Part shown: positions 63,899 to 64,000 of the stretch, piece after piece
How positions within the stretch are numbered: position 1 is the stretch's first letter
How the letters are laid out: the number at the start of each line of letters is the position of its first letter
NCBI RefSeq assembly: GCF_009371985.2
Contig: NZ_VIKU02000002.1
Location: forward strand, 434,001-498,000
From: Pelagihabitans pacificus
GTDB lineage: Bacteria; Bacteroidota; Bacteroidia; Flavobacteriales; Flavobacteriaceae
Reading direction: 5' to 3'
DNA length: 64,000 nucleotides
The notes under the pieces: generated by a model
What the model saw: only the letters and a program-made list of their open reading frames with translations
Databases searched by the model: none
What the model was told of the DNA's origin: nothing
Program-made: the position numbers and the translations under genes

Positions 63899-64000
63899 AT
63901 GAAGATCCTCGCCTATTTAATCCAAAAAGAGTTTACACAAATATTTCGCAACAAGGCACTATTACCGATGATGACCATTTTGCCCATTGTGCAATTGATT
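63899..64000 (+). CDS. Second ABC-2 type permease, 5' part (YbhR-like)
   Basis: 34 codons to the window edge from ATG 63899, 1 nt after the previous stop. MKILAYLIQKEFTQIFRNKA, then LLPMMTILPIVQLI, is the typical cytoplasmic helix and first span of an ABC-2 permease. Would form the heterodimeric membrane part with the preceding gene. Confidence 0.85.
   Translation, partial: MKILAYLIQKEFTQIFRNKALLPMMTILPIVQLI

Noticed and set aside
1-64000. CRISPR arrays, rRNA genes, complete insertion sequences or prophage
   Set aside because: No regularly spaced repeats, rRNA sequence, intact transposase or phage structural genes were seen.

Overview
The window comes from a Bacteroidota chromosome, most likely a marine polysaccharide-degrading member of the Flavobacteriaceae (Zobellia/Maribacter/Arenibacter type). 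This rests on Y_Y_Y/beta-propeller sensors, a DUF4249 lipoprotein paired with a TonB-dependent receptor, many SPII lipoproteins, Tat-exported Gfo/Idh enzymes, four formylglycine sulfatases, GH92/GH130/GH26/GH1 enzymes and a few TAnnTTTG-like promoter boxes. The genus is an inference; no rRNA or other phylogenetic marker is present. Start codons were chosen by hand where the longest open frame ran into a neighbour.

Layout. 1-6433 (-): an overlapping three-gene unit with two large beta-propeller/Y_Y_Y membrane sensors flanking a prokaryotic ionotropic-glutamate-receptor-type K+ channel. 6434-7711: non-coding hotspot with a tRNA-Pro(GGG), its terminator, an 18-bp repeat of the tRNA 3' end, a truncated tyrosine recombinase, nested hairpins and a 108-bp tandem repeat. 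7712-15026: an aldo/keto reductase, then a minus-strand run of DUF5060 glycosidase-like protein, serine hydrolase, VanX-like peptidase, sulfatase and alpha/beta esterase. 15207-22852 (+): compact glycan operon GH1, GH130, GH92, sulfatase, GH26, pointing to mannan or mannose-containing (possibly sulfated) glycans. 22874-28511 (-): DUF885-like protein, BlaI repressor with an M56 peptidase-ankyrin fusion behind two operator dyads, and another sulfatase.

28618-34164: GMC oxidoreductase with its Tat lipoprotein subunit and a duplicated AP2Ec TIM-barrel protein, divergent from a Tat-exported enolase-superfamily dehydratase; together these suggest an extracytoplasmic sugar-oxidation/dehydration route. 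34225-40043: PhyH dioxygenase, two AraC regulators, then a divergent sodium symporter coupled to a GH130_1-type mannosyl-glucose phosphorylase. 40169-53790: DUF255 thioredoxin-fold protein, sialate O-acetylesterase, two Tat-type Gfo/Idh proteins, an operon PhyH-Gfo/Idh-AP2Ec, a fourth sulfatase, a third PhyH and a DUF763 protein carrying a C-terminal QLRLF clamp-binding-like motif. 53809-57006 (-): TonB-dependent receptor with DUF4249 partner. 57324-64000 (+): TetR regulator and TolC/HlyD/ABC export operon running off the window, with an AACCGTwTGGTT dyad on both sides of tetR.

How it fits together: sulfatases, esterases and exported glycosidases would strip and cut a decorated mannose-rich glycan; the SSS transporter and GH130_1 would import and phosphorolyse mannosides; the periplasmic oxidoreductases, AP2Ec and PhyH enzymes would deal with modified sugars. 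No SusD, no sulfatase-maturating enzyme and no CRISPR array was found in the window.
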